In this document: positions 1 through 9,649 of the stretch, piece after piece | How positions within the stretch are numbered: position 1 is the first letter of the stretch | Layout of the letters: the number at the start of each line of letters is the position of its first letter | Source: Massospora cicadina | Taxonomy: Eukaryota > Entomophthoromycota > Entomophthoromycetes > Entomophthorales > Entomophthoraceae | Length of the DNA: 64,000 nt | Reading direction: 5' to 3' | Assembly: GCA_022478985.1 (NCBI GenBank) | Contig: JAKSZP010006634.1 | Span: 1-64,000, forward strand | Notes under the pieces: model-generated | The model's database searches: none | What the model was told of the DNA's origin: nothing | The model's input: the letters and a program-made list of their open reading frames with translations, nothing else | Translations under genes and position numbers: made by a program

Positions 1-59
1 GTTGATTTAGTAGTTTGGAAGATGTGTCACATACTCAATGATTTTAAGTATAAAGAAAT

Positions 60-277
60 GTTTCGAGTAGCAGTTTGGTGTTATTTGATTGATTCGATAA
101 GTTTTTTGTTTGGCCGAGTGGTTGATGGCTTTTGTTCGAATCAATAGGAACCAGTTTAATTTTGAGGGGTGATTAGTTATTGGTTGATTTGATAAGTTCA
201 GTTAGGTTTACCTGAGTGTTTGGTGGTTTTTGGTTGATTTGATTGAGCAATTAGATTTGGCTGAGTGGTTTTGTTTA
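60..277. repeat. Degenerate tandem repeat
   Basis: Three imperfect units of roughly 60-100 bp share a TTGATTtGAT block followed by a tTTGGCtGAGTGgTT block. Seen near 82-125, 180-225 and 228-275. The units are too diverged to assign to a satellite family, and no coding sequence is visible. Confidence 0.4.
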
Positions 278-359
278 TCTATAATATAAAATCTAAATTA
301 ATAAATTTGAATATTGAACTTCTATAGACACCGTAGCGAAGCATGGGTAAATCGGCTAG
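278..359 (+). mobile_element. Possible miniature Helitron-like element
   Basis: The right end shows the classical Helitron 3' signature: an imperfect hairpin around GC-GAA-GC (330-348, arms ACCGTAGC and GCATGGGT), then a short spacer and CTAG (356-359) followed by host T. The left end, TCTATAATATAAAAT after a host A, resembles common Helitron 5' termini starting TCTATACTAT. This would make an 82-bp non-autonomous element inserted between A and T with no target duplication. The 3' signature is convincing. The 5' end could be chance in AT-rich DNA, so the element may be longer and extend out of the window. Confidence 0.42.
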
Positions 360-366
360 TACTGTA

Positions 367-445
367 ATAAAAAAGTATTCGAGGTGGGTCGACCTTGGGA
401 CAAATATACCACACAGAATTTTTCTAGCCAGTACAGGTTTTGACT
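367..445 (-). mobile_element. SINE 3' fragment
   Basis: The conserved 3' module of the SINE family seen at 785-1038 and 48723-48861 appears here in reverse orientation: GGTATATTTGTCCCAAGG, then GTCGACCCACCTCGAATA, then an A-rich tail. Upstream sequence to about 445 aligns with the 48.7 kb copy, but the tRNA-like head is not recognisable. I could not find clear target duplications. Confidence 0.6.
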
Positions 446-767
446 ATACTATAAATAGTGCCCTGTAAATTAGCAATGATTAAGTTATATACTTAGGATG
501 ACGAAAATCTTTGTATAAAAACATAAGATTTAGATTACTTTCCTTATTATCTAAAAAGTTCTCAAATTCTATAAATTAATTTTTAAAACATTCTATGCGT
601 TAATTACTAGAATCAATAATATAAACATTATGATTATGTAAACATCTAATAACAATATAATCATCATTTTAATTTCTATATACAAGTTGATCTTGTCTTT
701 TAGTTTTTTACTAACAAATTATATAAAATATAGACACTGCTAAAATAGACAAGAATTTGATTTATTA
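446..767. other. AT-rich spacer, nothing recognised
   Basis: Low-complexity AT-rich sequence without open frames, RNA genes or repeats shared with the rest of the window. Confidence 0.6.
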
Positions 768-784
768 TTATAAACCATATAACT

Positions 785-1038
785 AGAGACCTCTACCCCC
801 GCCTCCTCGAGTTCGATTCCGGTACAGGAACTTTGGGTAGGGGACAACTATGACTGTGTTGGCGTTGCGCACCAATGCCCCGAACCGAGATAGCAAATAG
901 CAAAGGCGGTCCATGGAGTTCCTGGCCTATCATACACCGCGCATGGAGGTTTTCCGGATTTTATCCTCCTTTCCCATTCACTCGATCTCCCATTAATCGG
1001 TGCGGTATCGTCCCCAGGTCGACCCACCTCGAATAAAA
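785..1038 (+). mobile_element. SINE copy 1, 254 bp, with 17-bp target duplication
   Basis: The insert is bounded by perfect 17-bp direct repeats TTATAAACCATATAACT (768-784 and 1039-1055). Near its 5' end AGTTCGATTCC (810-820) matches the RNA polymerase III B-box consensus. The expected A-box position would lie outside the insert, so this copy is 5'-truncated relative to a full tRNA head. The body is GC-richer than the surroundings and ends in the family 3' module (GGTATCGTCCCCAGG, then GTCGACCCACCTCGAATAAAA). Long variable target duplications and an A-rich end indicate LINE-dependent target-primed insertion. Confidence 0.8.
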
Positions 1039-1055
1039 TTATAAACCATATAACT

Positions 1056-1913
1056 TCATAAGGTCGTTTTTATATCAAACTTTGTCAAGTGAAGTAAAAA
1101 AGGGCTTATATAAAGCTCTTATACAATTAATTAATAGGCATTTACACTAAAATAAATTTTACCGTACTTTGATTCAATTTATACTATTTCTTATGAATGT
1201 CTAGCCATAGATAATTTAAAACTAGAATTGATATAATATTTTTCATGCTTATATTATATGTACTCCCATTTTTAAGACTATAATTGCTATATTTTAAACT
1301 ACAGTTAAATTAATCTTAGACTACTTCTTAAGCCTTTTAATGACAGAGCCTTTATTTAAAAAGTAGCTTATCAGAAAATAATTTTAAGAATTAACAAACG
1401 GATTTGCAGTTGACAGGGTTTTATAAAAACTTTTTTGAGGTTTTGACACAAAAGACATTTATATAAATCTCTTAGAAATTTGATAATAATAATGGTTTTA
1501 GATATCTAAGGTAGTTGCTTTTTTGAGTACTAACTATGAGTCTAAAAACTTTTATATGATAGCCTTTTTATAGTGCTTTAATATGTTTAAAAATATAATA
1601 AAATATGCTAAAATCTTACAAACAATAACACCAAATATGCTTTATATAATTTTTTAATACTAAATAGTCCCAACCTTAATGAGGGGTAATATGTTTTGAT
1701 GATTGTACCTATTTGTTAGATTTAAATATGTTTGTGAGAAAGTTTATAAATTTTAGCATAATCACATTCCTGAGAAAAATTGAATACTTTACATGTTACT
1801 AATAAACTTAATAATTTAAAGATATACCTTTTATACCATATAAAATATTATTATTATTATCAATTTAGTGACCGATGACTTTAATATGCAACAAGATACT
1901 AAAGTTTATAGAA
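1056..1913. other. AT-rich intergenic DNA
   Basis: No gene is visible. A decayed relative of the micro-insertion family may lie at about 1649-1690: a T-run followed by AATACTAAATAGTCCCAACC, differing from the clean copy at 16113-16141 mainly by transitions. Confidence 0.5.
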
Positions 1914-1927
1914 GACAGATATATCTT

Positions 1928-1943
1928 TTTAGTACTAGATGGT
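1928..1943 (-). mobile_element. 16-nt micro-retroposon with 14-bp target duplication
   Basis: TTTAGTACTAGATGGT lies between perfect direct repeats GACAGATATATCTT (1914-1927 and 1944-1957). Read on the minus strand it is ACCATCTAGTACT plus AAA, the same core and tail as the copies at 16076, 16113 and 49814. Inference: the 3' terminus of a non-LTR element or SINE inserted by target-primed reverse transcription that stopped after a few nucleotides. Confidence 0.8.
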
Positions 1944-1957
1944 GACAGATATATCTT

Positions 1958-2828
1958 ATTCTTATAGATATGAAGTGTTTAATTATACAATGAATGATGG
2001 ATTGAAAAAGCAAAATATCTGTTTATTTAGTTAAAGTCTAAGTAAAAAAACTATTTTAAATGAAGGTAAGAGTAATTCCTATGTTAGGCTAAAGTTAATT
2101 ATATGATATAAACGTCATGGGAAAATAAACTATTAAAAATTGTATAACAATTAATTCTTAAAAGTTATCAGCTTTTTTAGTCAAAAAGATTAGATGTAAG
2201 ATGTTAGCCAAAACAACATTCGTATGTTTATCATTAGCATTATATTGGAGAATTCACTAATACCTGACATCACATATATATCATAGATAATTATTTTACA
2301 TTATACTATATATTCCAAGATCAAAATAATGCTTTAGAAGGGTTTAGCAAAAAGTAAAGATGCAAAATATTATGTGGCTTATAGGTACTACAGTTTAACA
2401 ATTTTTAGCTTTACATGACTTTATAAAAATAAGTTTTTACCTTAATAAGTAAGCTCAATATCAATAAGTGATCATCCAAACTTTCTAAATAGCTAATAAT
2501 CCTTAAATCATTATCTTAAACATGGCATATATGGAAAGCATTCAAATAGGAGCACCAAAAAAGCCTAATAAAGCATAGAGTCTGTTGCTCACCAGCTTTT
2601 GCTCAAGAAGCTTAACTAATGTCTTATTACATCCCAATGTTTTTTATGTAAGTAAAGGCTTAGGATAGCATGAATTAATACTCATGGCAAACAACCAAGA
2701 TTTCTATTTATTTTCCTTCATAAATTTATTTTAATTTATTTAAAATAAAGATAATAAAAAGAGGATGAGGAGGAAACAATTTATTGACCTAGACAGAGTG
2801 GGTTTCAATCAAATTTTGACATCTAGTA
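1958..2828. other. AT-rich intergenic DNA, nothing recognised
   Basis: No open frame, repeat or RNA signature beyond background. It ends at the CCCTA duplication that marks the left edge of element B. Confidence 0.5.
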
Positions 2829-2833
2829 CCCTA

Positions 2834-3424
2834 TTTCATGGAGGGTGCTGATAATAATTTTACTGCCCTGGAACTCAGGGTGAGTTACTAACCAGGACAC
2901 CAGCTAGAATACCTTTGCTATAGCCATCCATATAGTGAGATGGGAGAGTAATAGGGCAGTTGTAGCGCTAGCCAGATTTTCAAAAATTGGCAATCATAGT
3001 TACTAAGTGTTGAGTGGACTGGTTAAAAATGTGGATAAAATTTGATTTATAAGGATCTTTTTTTGGAATTATAGGAGGAAAAGTGAAATAATAGAGAGTG
3101 GAGAGTATGGACCCTCTACCACAGCCTCCTGTTGATCCCGGTAATGGACTTTGGGTAGGGGACGATTTTGATAAGCTCTGAGATAGCAAATAAAAGGCGG
3201 TCCATGGAGTTCCTGGCCTATCATACACCGTGAATGATTTTATCCTCCTTTCCCATTTTCTTCACTTCCCTAATTGGTGTGGTATCATCCCCAGGTCAGC
3301 CCACCTCGAATAAAATTTAAAAATTTAAAAAGTGAAATAATAGAGCGTAAGTGGAACCTGTTGGAGTCTGCTGCCTTATAAGCTCATAAAAAATAAGGTA
3401 ATGGGAATGTTTTCATTTCCCATC
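2834..3424 (-). repeat. Element B 3' LTR, outer (U5) part
   Basis: Aligns with 38940-39285 of the 5' LTR, for example in the blocks around CTGGAACTCAGGGTGAG and CTGCCTTATAAGCTCA. The left edge TTTCATGG corresponds to TGTCATGG in the intact copy, so the LTR would end CCATGACA on the minus strand. A SINE interrupts this part and element A separates it from the rest of the LTR. Confidence 0.8.
3097..3327 (+). mobile_element. SINE copy 2, 231 bp, with 18-bp target duplication
   Basis: Perfect direct repeats AAAAGTGAAATAATAGAG flank it (3079-3096 and 3328-3345). The body matches copy 1 through ACTTTGGGTAGGGGACGA, GGCGGTCCATGGAGTTCCTG and the 3' module CCACCTCGAATAAAA, with internal deletions. The tail continues as AT-rich sequence. 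It lies inside element B's 3' LTR; the uninterrupted site can be read at about 39180-39210 in the other LTR, so the insertion post-dates B. Confidence 0.82.
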
Positions 3425-5015
3425 TATCCAGTGGAGATCCCCAGAATGCCAATGGGCACAGCGGTCCATGAAACTAAAAGAAAGGGAGATCTATTGGGGA
3501 TGTGAGGAAAGTAAAGGTTCATTAATGTACCCAAGGCCCCCAAGGCAAACCAGATGGTTGCAATGGGGGCAACTGCAAGTCTTGTAGGGGCAACCCCCAA
3601 GGGTGGGAGAGGTGGGGAGGATGATGACTCCTCCAGGGTTTGCGGTTGCTGGCCTTTGGTTTTGAATAGGTGAGTTCATGCACCAGCAAGGGGTGGCACA
3701 GGACCCACCGTGCAAATAGGGGTGCTGTCAGAGAGGAAAATGGACCCACAGTGAGCATTAGGGCTGAGCTCCCCTTGGGCAGGGTGCTCTGGAGCCCTCA
3801 GGTGGGTGGGACCAGTGGCAGATGAGCCAGGTGTGGGGGCTGAGCTTGCGAGCACTGGGGCAGGGGTGCCCTGAGGCTGCTCCAATAGAGGAGCGGTCTT
3901 GGAGATCCCAGCAGCAGAGCGAATGGATGGATTCACACTAGACAGGTACACAAAAATGGATAGTGAATCAACTCCATCATTGGGGGTGAGGTGGTTTATG
4001 GCAGATATAATCCACCGCCATGTGCTGGTGTTGAGCAACTGGATGACCCATTTGGCAATCATCAGGATGATTATTTGGATAGCGGCGCGCTTTGTTGGAT
4101 CAATTGACAGAATTTTTGAATAATAAACAGGCAGGCGTCTGCAGCAAAGCATTCAGGGTATTCAGGTTTTATTTAGCGCAAAGTGTGGGAAGATTAGAGA
4201 ATGAACTGACAACTGCCCCTCAACAGGGCAGTTGCCTTAAGTATTGGGAGAATCACATAGTGGAGATGCTAAGGGATTGGGTGATTGGGGATCAGTGATG
4301 GGATTTGGTTGGCTGGTGGGTGGGAGGGTGGGGGGATGTCCAAAATCTTAGCAAAAAAAAAAAACTTTTGTAGATTTTTCCAAATTTTTGGGGCCAAACC
4401 AGGTCTATGGTACCAATCTGGGCCCTGATCACTTGATTCGGGCAGTTCACACAGTTCAGATTCTCCAGATTTGTCCCAGGGGGCTGTGGCCTTGGTGCTG
4501 GGTCATCCACAACCTGGTCCAAACTCTTGAATTGAAATTTTTATGTGATCCAAACTTCCTGGATCCATCCTGGGGGGTAGGGGCAGCTGGTCCAAGTTGC
4601 TTATAATCTGGTTTAAAACCTGAATTGTGTGCCAATCTGATTTTTGGCCCCAGCCAGTCCGGACCAGATCCTTCAGCCTGGAATTTGCAGACTGGGCTCT
4701 GATACTAGCACCGGCTATTTCCTCAAAATTTTGGTATGTTTTCCCTGGTGAGTGAGGGGTTCCAGGGGCCCGCCCATGGCCCCTGGCTTGCATAATCTCC
4801 TGGCAGCCCCCTCTATTAGTCTTACCAGGGTTGAGGAGGGGGAGGGGAGAAACCTGATTGTCTTTAGGGGGAAGGGCTGTTACCCAGTGCTCATCTACCA
4901 CATGCGCCAAGTCGCTCAACTGTGACAGGGGGTCCACTTAGGCCTTTGAGCCCCTTTTTGTCTGAAAGGATGTTGCTCCCTATCCAGTTGTAGGGGCTGG
5001 TCCCCAGGACTTACA
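3425..5015 (-). repeat. Element A 3' LTR (U5-truncated)
   Basis: About 1,591 bp, beginning TGTAAGTCC on the minus strand. It is close to the 5' LTR along its length, but many sites that are CpG there are TpG or CpA here. It stops 55 nt short of the U5 end present in the 5' LTR, yet it abuts the CCATC target duplication directly. Confidence 0.85.
4503..4937 (-). pseudogene. Open frame inside element A 3' LTR
   Basis: A 144-codon open frame lies entirely within the LTR. Its N-terminal part contains DLAHVVDEHWVTALP; the rest is rich in Gln, Asn and Ser. The same frame is open in the 5' LTR (10624-11070). The DLAHVVDE-W motif recurs in the diverged solo LTR at 52925-54046 and, weaker, in the LTRs of element B. 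No known domain is recognised. It could be a relic of a longer protein running from pol into the LTR, or an LTR-borne accessory frame. Protein-level conservation across three LTR types argues against chance. Confidence 0.45.
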
Positions 5016-5018
5016 CTA

Positions 5019-5032
5019 CCCTTTCCTTTTTT
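5019..5032 (-). other. Polypurine tract of element A
   Basis: Minus-strand AAAAAAGGAAAGGG sits four nucleotides before the TGTAAG start of the 3' LTR, the expected place and composition for the plus-strand primer. Confidence 0.8.
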
Positions 5033-5097
5033 GACAGGGAGGAGGCCCCCGCCTGGGGCATGGACCAGGGCATAGTTCTTGTGCCTCTCTGGGAGCT

Positions 5098-5295
5098 TTA
5101 TGGCCAGGATGGCTGCAATCTTCTGGGGGGACAGGGGGCCTCTGGGTGGGAGTTGTTGAATTCCTCTATCAGGTCCTTGCAATTTGTGCAATCATGTGCA
5201 CTCACCCAGCTGTTCTCATAAGAGGGGTACCCTTTCCAGGCAACCAGGTATTGAACAGATCTGTGGGACCTCCGGGAAGCCAGGATAGCCTCCAC
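5098..5295 (-). pseudogene. pol: Element A chromodomain
   Basis: The C-terminal module of the pol polyprotein. The frame shows ILASRRSHRSVQYLVAWKGY, then a Y-E-N-SWVS segment and an acidic LIEEFN helix. This is the chromodomain core (aromatic cage positions Y and W, W-K-G-Y loop) found in chromoviruses, where it directs integration to modified chromatin. It follows the integrase after a frame change and ends shortly before the 3' LTR. Sequence identity of the fold is clear. Function is lost with the broken upstream frame. Confidence 0.85.
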
Positions 5296-5571
5296 CTACA
5301 CTTCCTGGGATTCCCCAACAAGGATTAGCTCTGGTGATGTTGGCCTTTCCCCTTTGAAGGGGGTCAAGAGGGAGGTATGGAAGACATTATGCTGCTTCCA
5401 GTAAGCGGGCAGCTTAAAACAGTAGGCTCCATTGCCTAAGTCTTTCTTGATCCCTCAAAGGGATCAGAGCATTTGGCTGCAAGTTTCCGGGTTTGGGCTT
5501 TCAAGGGAAGATTGCGGGTGTCCAGCATAATGAGGGGAGCAGAATTTGATCTCATGTCCAAAGAGGCGTTT

Positions 5572-6416
5572 TCAGTCAGCAAACTTTTTGTAGTCCTTGA
5601 TGGACTTTGTCAAATGTTCATGAACCAGGCTGTGTGTCTCGCGGAGTGCACACATGCAGTCTTCAGCTGCAGGGACTGCTGAGGAGAGCTGGGGGCCAAT
5701 TTGGAAGGAGGGGTTGTAACCCAGGGTGGCCTCAAAGGGGGAGAGGTTGGTCGAGGAGTGGAGTGAATTGTTATATGCAAACTGTGCAAGGGGCAGGTCC
5801 TTGGCCCAAGTGTTCTTCAAGGCTGTCACATAACAACGCAGGTACTTCTCCAGTACCTGGTTCAACCCACTCAGTCTGCCCATCGGACTGGGGGTGGTAG
5901 GCAGTAGATCTGCAGGGCTTGATGCTGAGGAGAGTTAGCAACTCTTCCCAGAACTGGGCAGTGAACTGGGGTCCCCTGTCACTCACTATCTCTTTGGGGA
6001 GACCAAACATGGCAAAGACATGGTTGAAAAATAAATTTGCGGTCTCTACCGCGGTAATAAAGGAGAGGCAGGGGATGAAGAGCGCGAACTTGGTAAAACG
6101 ATCTATGACTACCATGATAGCATCTGAGCTGTTGGAGGGGGAGCTCCACAATGAAGTCCACCGAGACTGAGGTCCATGGGCCTTCAGCCTGCTGCAGGGG
6201 GTGTAGCAACCCCTTCTTACCAGAACCATCTGATTTTGCATGGGAGCAGGTGACAAAGCGGGAGATCCAAGAGAAAATGTAATTTGAGGACCCCAGCCAA
6301 TTATAAGTTCTCTTTATGAGATCTGTGGACTTCTTGATGCCAGGGTGCCCAACAGTCTGGGGGACATGGTGTTCCTCAATAACACAGTTATGTAGGGATG
6401 GGGGACCCAGACCCAA
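5572..6416 (-). pseudogene. pol: Element A integrase
   Basis: Several overlapping broken frames cover the integrase. Near 6050-6170 a frame reads VVIDRFTKFALFIPC, the usual strand around the first catalytic Asp. It continues through FGLPKEIVSDRGPQFTAQFW (second Asp) to HPQSDGQTEWV (C-terminal helix with the catalytic Glu region). Downstream, LEKYLRCYV and LPLAQFAYN (5572-5883) are typical of chromovirus integrases. The N-terminal zinc region is only partly legible near 6300-6400. At least two frameshifts and stop codons separate the pieces, so no active protein can be made. Confidence 0.85.
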
Positions 6417-7160
6417 TCACAGAACCAGATAGTTCCCTCCTGCAAAGTATATGGAGCTCTCTTCTGACTTGTAGACTCTAGGTCAGTATAAAGCTCTAAT
6501 CCTTTAGGGCAACAGGTCTGGGCAGCGAGGACGCGGAGGAGGAATGGGGCATCAGGGGCAAGGTTGGCAAAAGCTACCGTTGGGGGGGCCAAGGAGAGGA
6601 TTTGGGAGGTGGGCACTACAGTAGTAAGCTCTAGCGGGTCCTCTCCACCATTGGGTGATAGAGATGGGTTCCAGCTGAGCATGTCCGGCAACATGTTCAG
6701 GGGGCCTTTTATGAATTCATATTTAAAATGGAACCCACATAGGTCCTGGTATGTGCAAGTTTGCCAGTGCCCCAACTTCTGGGGTTTGCAGTAGTATAGT
6801 GATGCCTTATGGTCGGTCCAAATGGTGATTCATGCAGGGCGCCCTGAAGGAGGTATCACCAGTGGGTGAGCGACCAAGCCACTGCCGCTAGCTCCTTGTC
6901 ATATATTGGCCACGCTTGCTCTGTGGAGGTGAATTTGTAGGAGTAGTAGGCCACTGGGTGCTCGACCCCTCATGCTCCTGTAGCAGTATGGCGCCCACCG
7001 CCACTGAAAAGGTGTCACAGGCTACAATGAAGGGGCAGGAGGTGTCGGCATGCTGCAAGACTGGGGCAGTGAGGAAAACCTCTTTGATAGACTCAAAGGC
7101 CTGCTGGCATTCTGGGGACCACTTGAAGGGGGCGCTCTTCCCAGTGAGGGGGTGAAGGGG
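6314..7160 (-). pseudogene. pol: Element A RNase H and connection to integrase
   Basis: The minus strand from about 7160 down to 6650 reads as degenerate RNase H (assigned by position and by similarity to the corresponding part of B). It is followed at 6314-6775 by the segment from RNase H to the integrase zinc domain, including KGPLNMLPDMLSWNP, the N-L-x-D-x-L-S-R-like end of gypsy RNase H. The integrase N-terminus follows with VPHPYITVLLRN and the LGTLASRSPQ region that aligns to H-H-C-C positions in relatives. Frame changes are frequent. Confidence 0.7.
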
Positions 7161-7196
7161 TGCTGCCAGTTGGGTGAGGGCTGGGGGAGAATTTTT

Positions 7197-7991
7197 TTAA
7201 GAAGGTGATGGTGCCAAGGAAACTTTGAAGTTGTTTCTATGTAGTTGGGGTAGTCCAAGACTGGATCGCTTGAGCTTAGAGGGGGGAACAGCATATCCAT
7301 CCTTCAGGATGAGGTTACCTAAGAAGGTCACTTCATCCCAGAAAAATTTGCACTTTGAAAGTTTTACAAAGAGCCCTGTCTTGTGGAGGGTTGCCACCAC
7401 TGCTTCTAGATCCTTGGCGTGTTGCTCTGGGGTAGGGGAGTGGATCAGAATATTGTCAATGTAGGCTACAGCGCATGAGAAGCGCAAGTCCCCAAGCACG
7501 TCATCGATGAGGCTTTGGAAGGTGGCTGGAGCATTCTTCAGTCTGAAGGGCATCACTTTGAATTGAAAAAGACCCCAGTGGGTGCAGATAGCTGTGAGCC
7601 ACTCTTGTCCTCTCGCCACCCTCACCTGGTTAAAGGCGTTCACCAGATCCAACTTCGAGAAGACTTAGGATTTGGTGATGGCTTGGGCGATGGTTTGCTC
7701 TAAGGGTAATGGGTAGGGGTCAGGGATGGTGATGTTGTTGAGGTGGCCATAGTCAACAAAAGGGCGCAGGGTGCTGTCTGCTTTACAAGTGAAAGCTATG
7801 GGGGAGGCGAGAGGTGAAGATTTATTGATAAGCCACCCCTTCTCTAACATCTTGTCTAGCCAAATCCCCAAGGCCTTGTCCTCTTCCTCAGTGTAGGGGT
7901 AGAGGGGGCAGTTGATCTTGACTAGATCGACTGTCAGCTGAAATGTTAGGTCATATTCAGAGTGTAGGGGGAGCTTGGAAGCCAGCGACAT
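7197..7991 (-). pseudogene. pol: Element A reverse transcriptase
   Basis: The finger region at 7665-7991 shows NKSSPLASPIAFTCKADSTL and VDYGHLNNITIPDPYPLPL, standard for Ty3/gypsy. The palm at 7197-7652 gives DLVNAFNQVRV, then FKVMPFRLKNAPATFQSLID and AYIDNILIHSPTPEQH. The catalytic box reads YIDN instead of YIDD, so one metal-binding Asp is replaced. A stop near 7663 separates finger and palm. The RT is closely related to element B's, which reads YIDI at the same place. Confidence 0.9.
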
Positions 7992-8285
7992 GTCAAAGAT
8001 GAATAATAGGGGTTAGGAATGGTGGGAAGTCCAAAGGGAGGTCGATAGGAGTGGGATCAGGGGGGAAATGGAGCCAAAGGATGTGCCCAGGGGGAGGGTT
8101 TTCAACAAGGGAAACTATCCACTCAACTTGAGGTTTGAGAACAACAAGGAGTTATTTGCAAGATTAATGTGGGCCTGCCTTTGCCGCCACCAGCCCACCC
8201 CCAAGATCACGGTGTAGAGCAAGTCCTGTATGGCTGAGAAGTGGTCACTAAACCAAAAATCGTGAACAGAGAAGTGCAATGGGCG

Positions 8286-8537
8286 TCAGATGCAGTAAGA
8301 CTTCATGGGCTCTGATGAGGCGCCCAGGACTGATAAGGCTTCTTTCATCGCCAGATCCAAGGAATGCGCCACACTGAGGTTGATAAAGTTGCCTGCCGCT
8401 CTGGTTTCAAGGAGGGCTTGCACGGTAAATTCACCCAACTCTGAGGGGAAAGAGATAGGTAACAAGAAGTAGGCTTGATCCTCTTTATTGGGATGGGCGA
8501 GAGAGAGGGCAGCCAAGGGGGGGGCATGACCCATCAT
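8286..8537 (-). pseudogene. pol: Element A aspartic protease
   Basis: Frame with FTVQALLETRAAGNFINLSV, the strand-loop of the retropepsin active site. The expected D-S/T-G triad reads ETR, so the catalytic Asp is lost. Hydrophobic VQALL before it and NFI after it fit the family. It lies between gag and RT as expected. The protease would have cleaved the gag-pol polyprotein. Confidence 0.7.
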
Positions 8538-8572
8538 CAGAAGAGATTGACCAAGAGGCGCTGAGCAGGTCT

Positions 8573-9590
8573 TTAACTGGGGAGGGGTTTCTGCTTCATC
8601 CTTGTCCCAAATGGGGCAGTGAGGGTTGATGCATATGCCCGCTCCACTCTCTTCAAAGTGGGCCTCCGGGTTAAATGGGGGGGGGTGATAGCACCAAGAT
8701 GGGCAGGCTCTGAACTCTGAGGGATTGAGGACCCACTCTCCTGATCTGGGGTGAGAGCAGGGGGTGCGGCAGGCAGGGGCTCTTCCAAGGGGAAGGTACC
8801 CAAGGTGGGTACAGAGGGGGCGCAGAGGGCGGTGAGGCCTGGGGGACGCTTCCCTTGGCCGCGACCACTGGCAGGGGGAGAGAGGGTGGCACGCGGTACC
8901 TCAAGAGCTGCAACAGCACATGCAGGGGTATGGAAAGGCCTGTCCCCAATTGTATGAGCCACAGAGATTGCAATTTCTAAGGACCCGGGGAGATGGTCCC
9001 AAGGTGCATGGGCGGTTGCAGTGGGGTCCAAGGCAGCTCAGAAAGTGGAGATGGCGATTTCAGGAGAGATGGGCATTATGGGAGCCAGGACCGCGAAGGC
9101 TTAGATCAGGGAGGGTAGGTCCGTGGCTGTCTGTCCTAGTGTGAAGAGATGGAGGAGGCGCGCTGGTCTAGACTCAGGGGCCTGGACTGCTGAAGTGACC
9201 AGCGCCAGTAGAGGGGTGGGGTTCCAAGACTTAGCAGAATAGTGGAGCACTCCCCTGACCCAGCGTTGGGCGTCCCCATCTAGGGCGTCAAGGAGAGCTA
9301 CGCTCTGCTGGGTATCAGAGGAAAGGGGGATTTCCCCCATCAGCGGTAAAGTGCACCTGAAGTTCTGTCAGGACACCCAGGATTTGGTCGGCCACCTCAT
9401 CAGAAGGGATAGGGGGGACTCCCAACCCTATCATGTTGACTGATGGAGTGACACTTGTTGCCAGGGCTCGGTGGGGCAGGGACCAGGTCAAAACAACCTG
9501 GTGGCATGCTTGGATGAATGAGGCAGCCGACCAGCAAGAGAAGGCCAAGTCACAAAGAGAGAGTACATTTAGGGTAAGGGCGTAGGTCAA
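8573..9590 (-). pseudogene. gag: Element A gag
   Basis: Three overlapping broken frames (9315-9590, 9101-9340, 8573-9031) occupy the capsid position upstream of the protease. The middle frame has LLDALDGDAQRWVRGVL, which resembles the helix and Q-x-W motif of retrotransposon gag proteins. The last is Pro/Ala-rich (PLPAAPPALTPDQESG), as in C-terminal gag linkers, with a few cysteines near 8575-8640 but no classical CCHC knuckle. Assignment rests on position plus this weak similarity. Confidence 0.6.
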
Positions 9591-9649
9591 CGCTTTGCCA
9601 GTGCCAGCGAGGAGGGTGGAGAAGGCTGAGGTTACTGGTCAGTTCATTA

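Noticed and set aside
806..824. tRNA-like B-box as part of a tRNA gene
   Set aside because: No cloverleaf can be drawn, the A-box position falls outside the insert, and target duplications show a SINE.
3491..4300. Open frames of 60-158 codons on both strands in this interval and the matching ones at 9772-10400
   Set aside because: They lie within the LTRs of element A, overlap each other on opposite strands and lack the cross-family conservation seen for the D-L-A-H-V frame.
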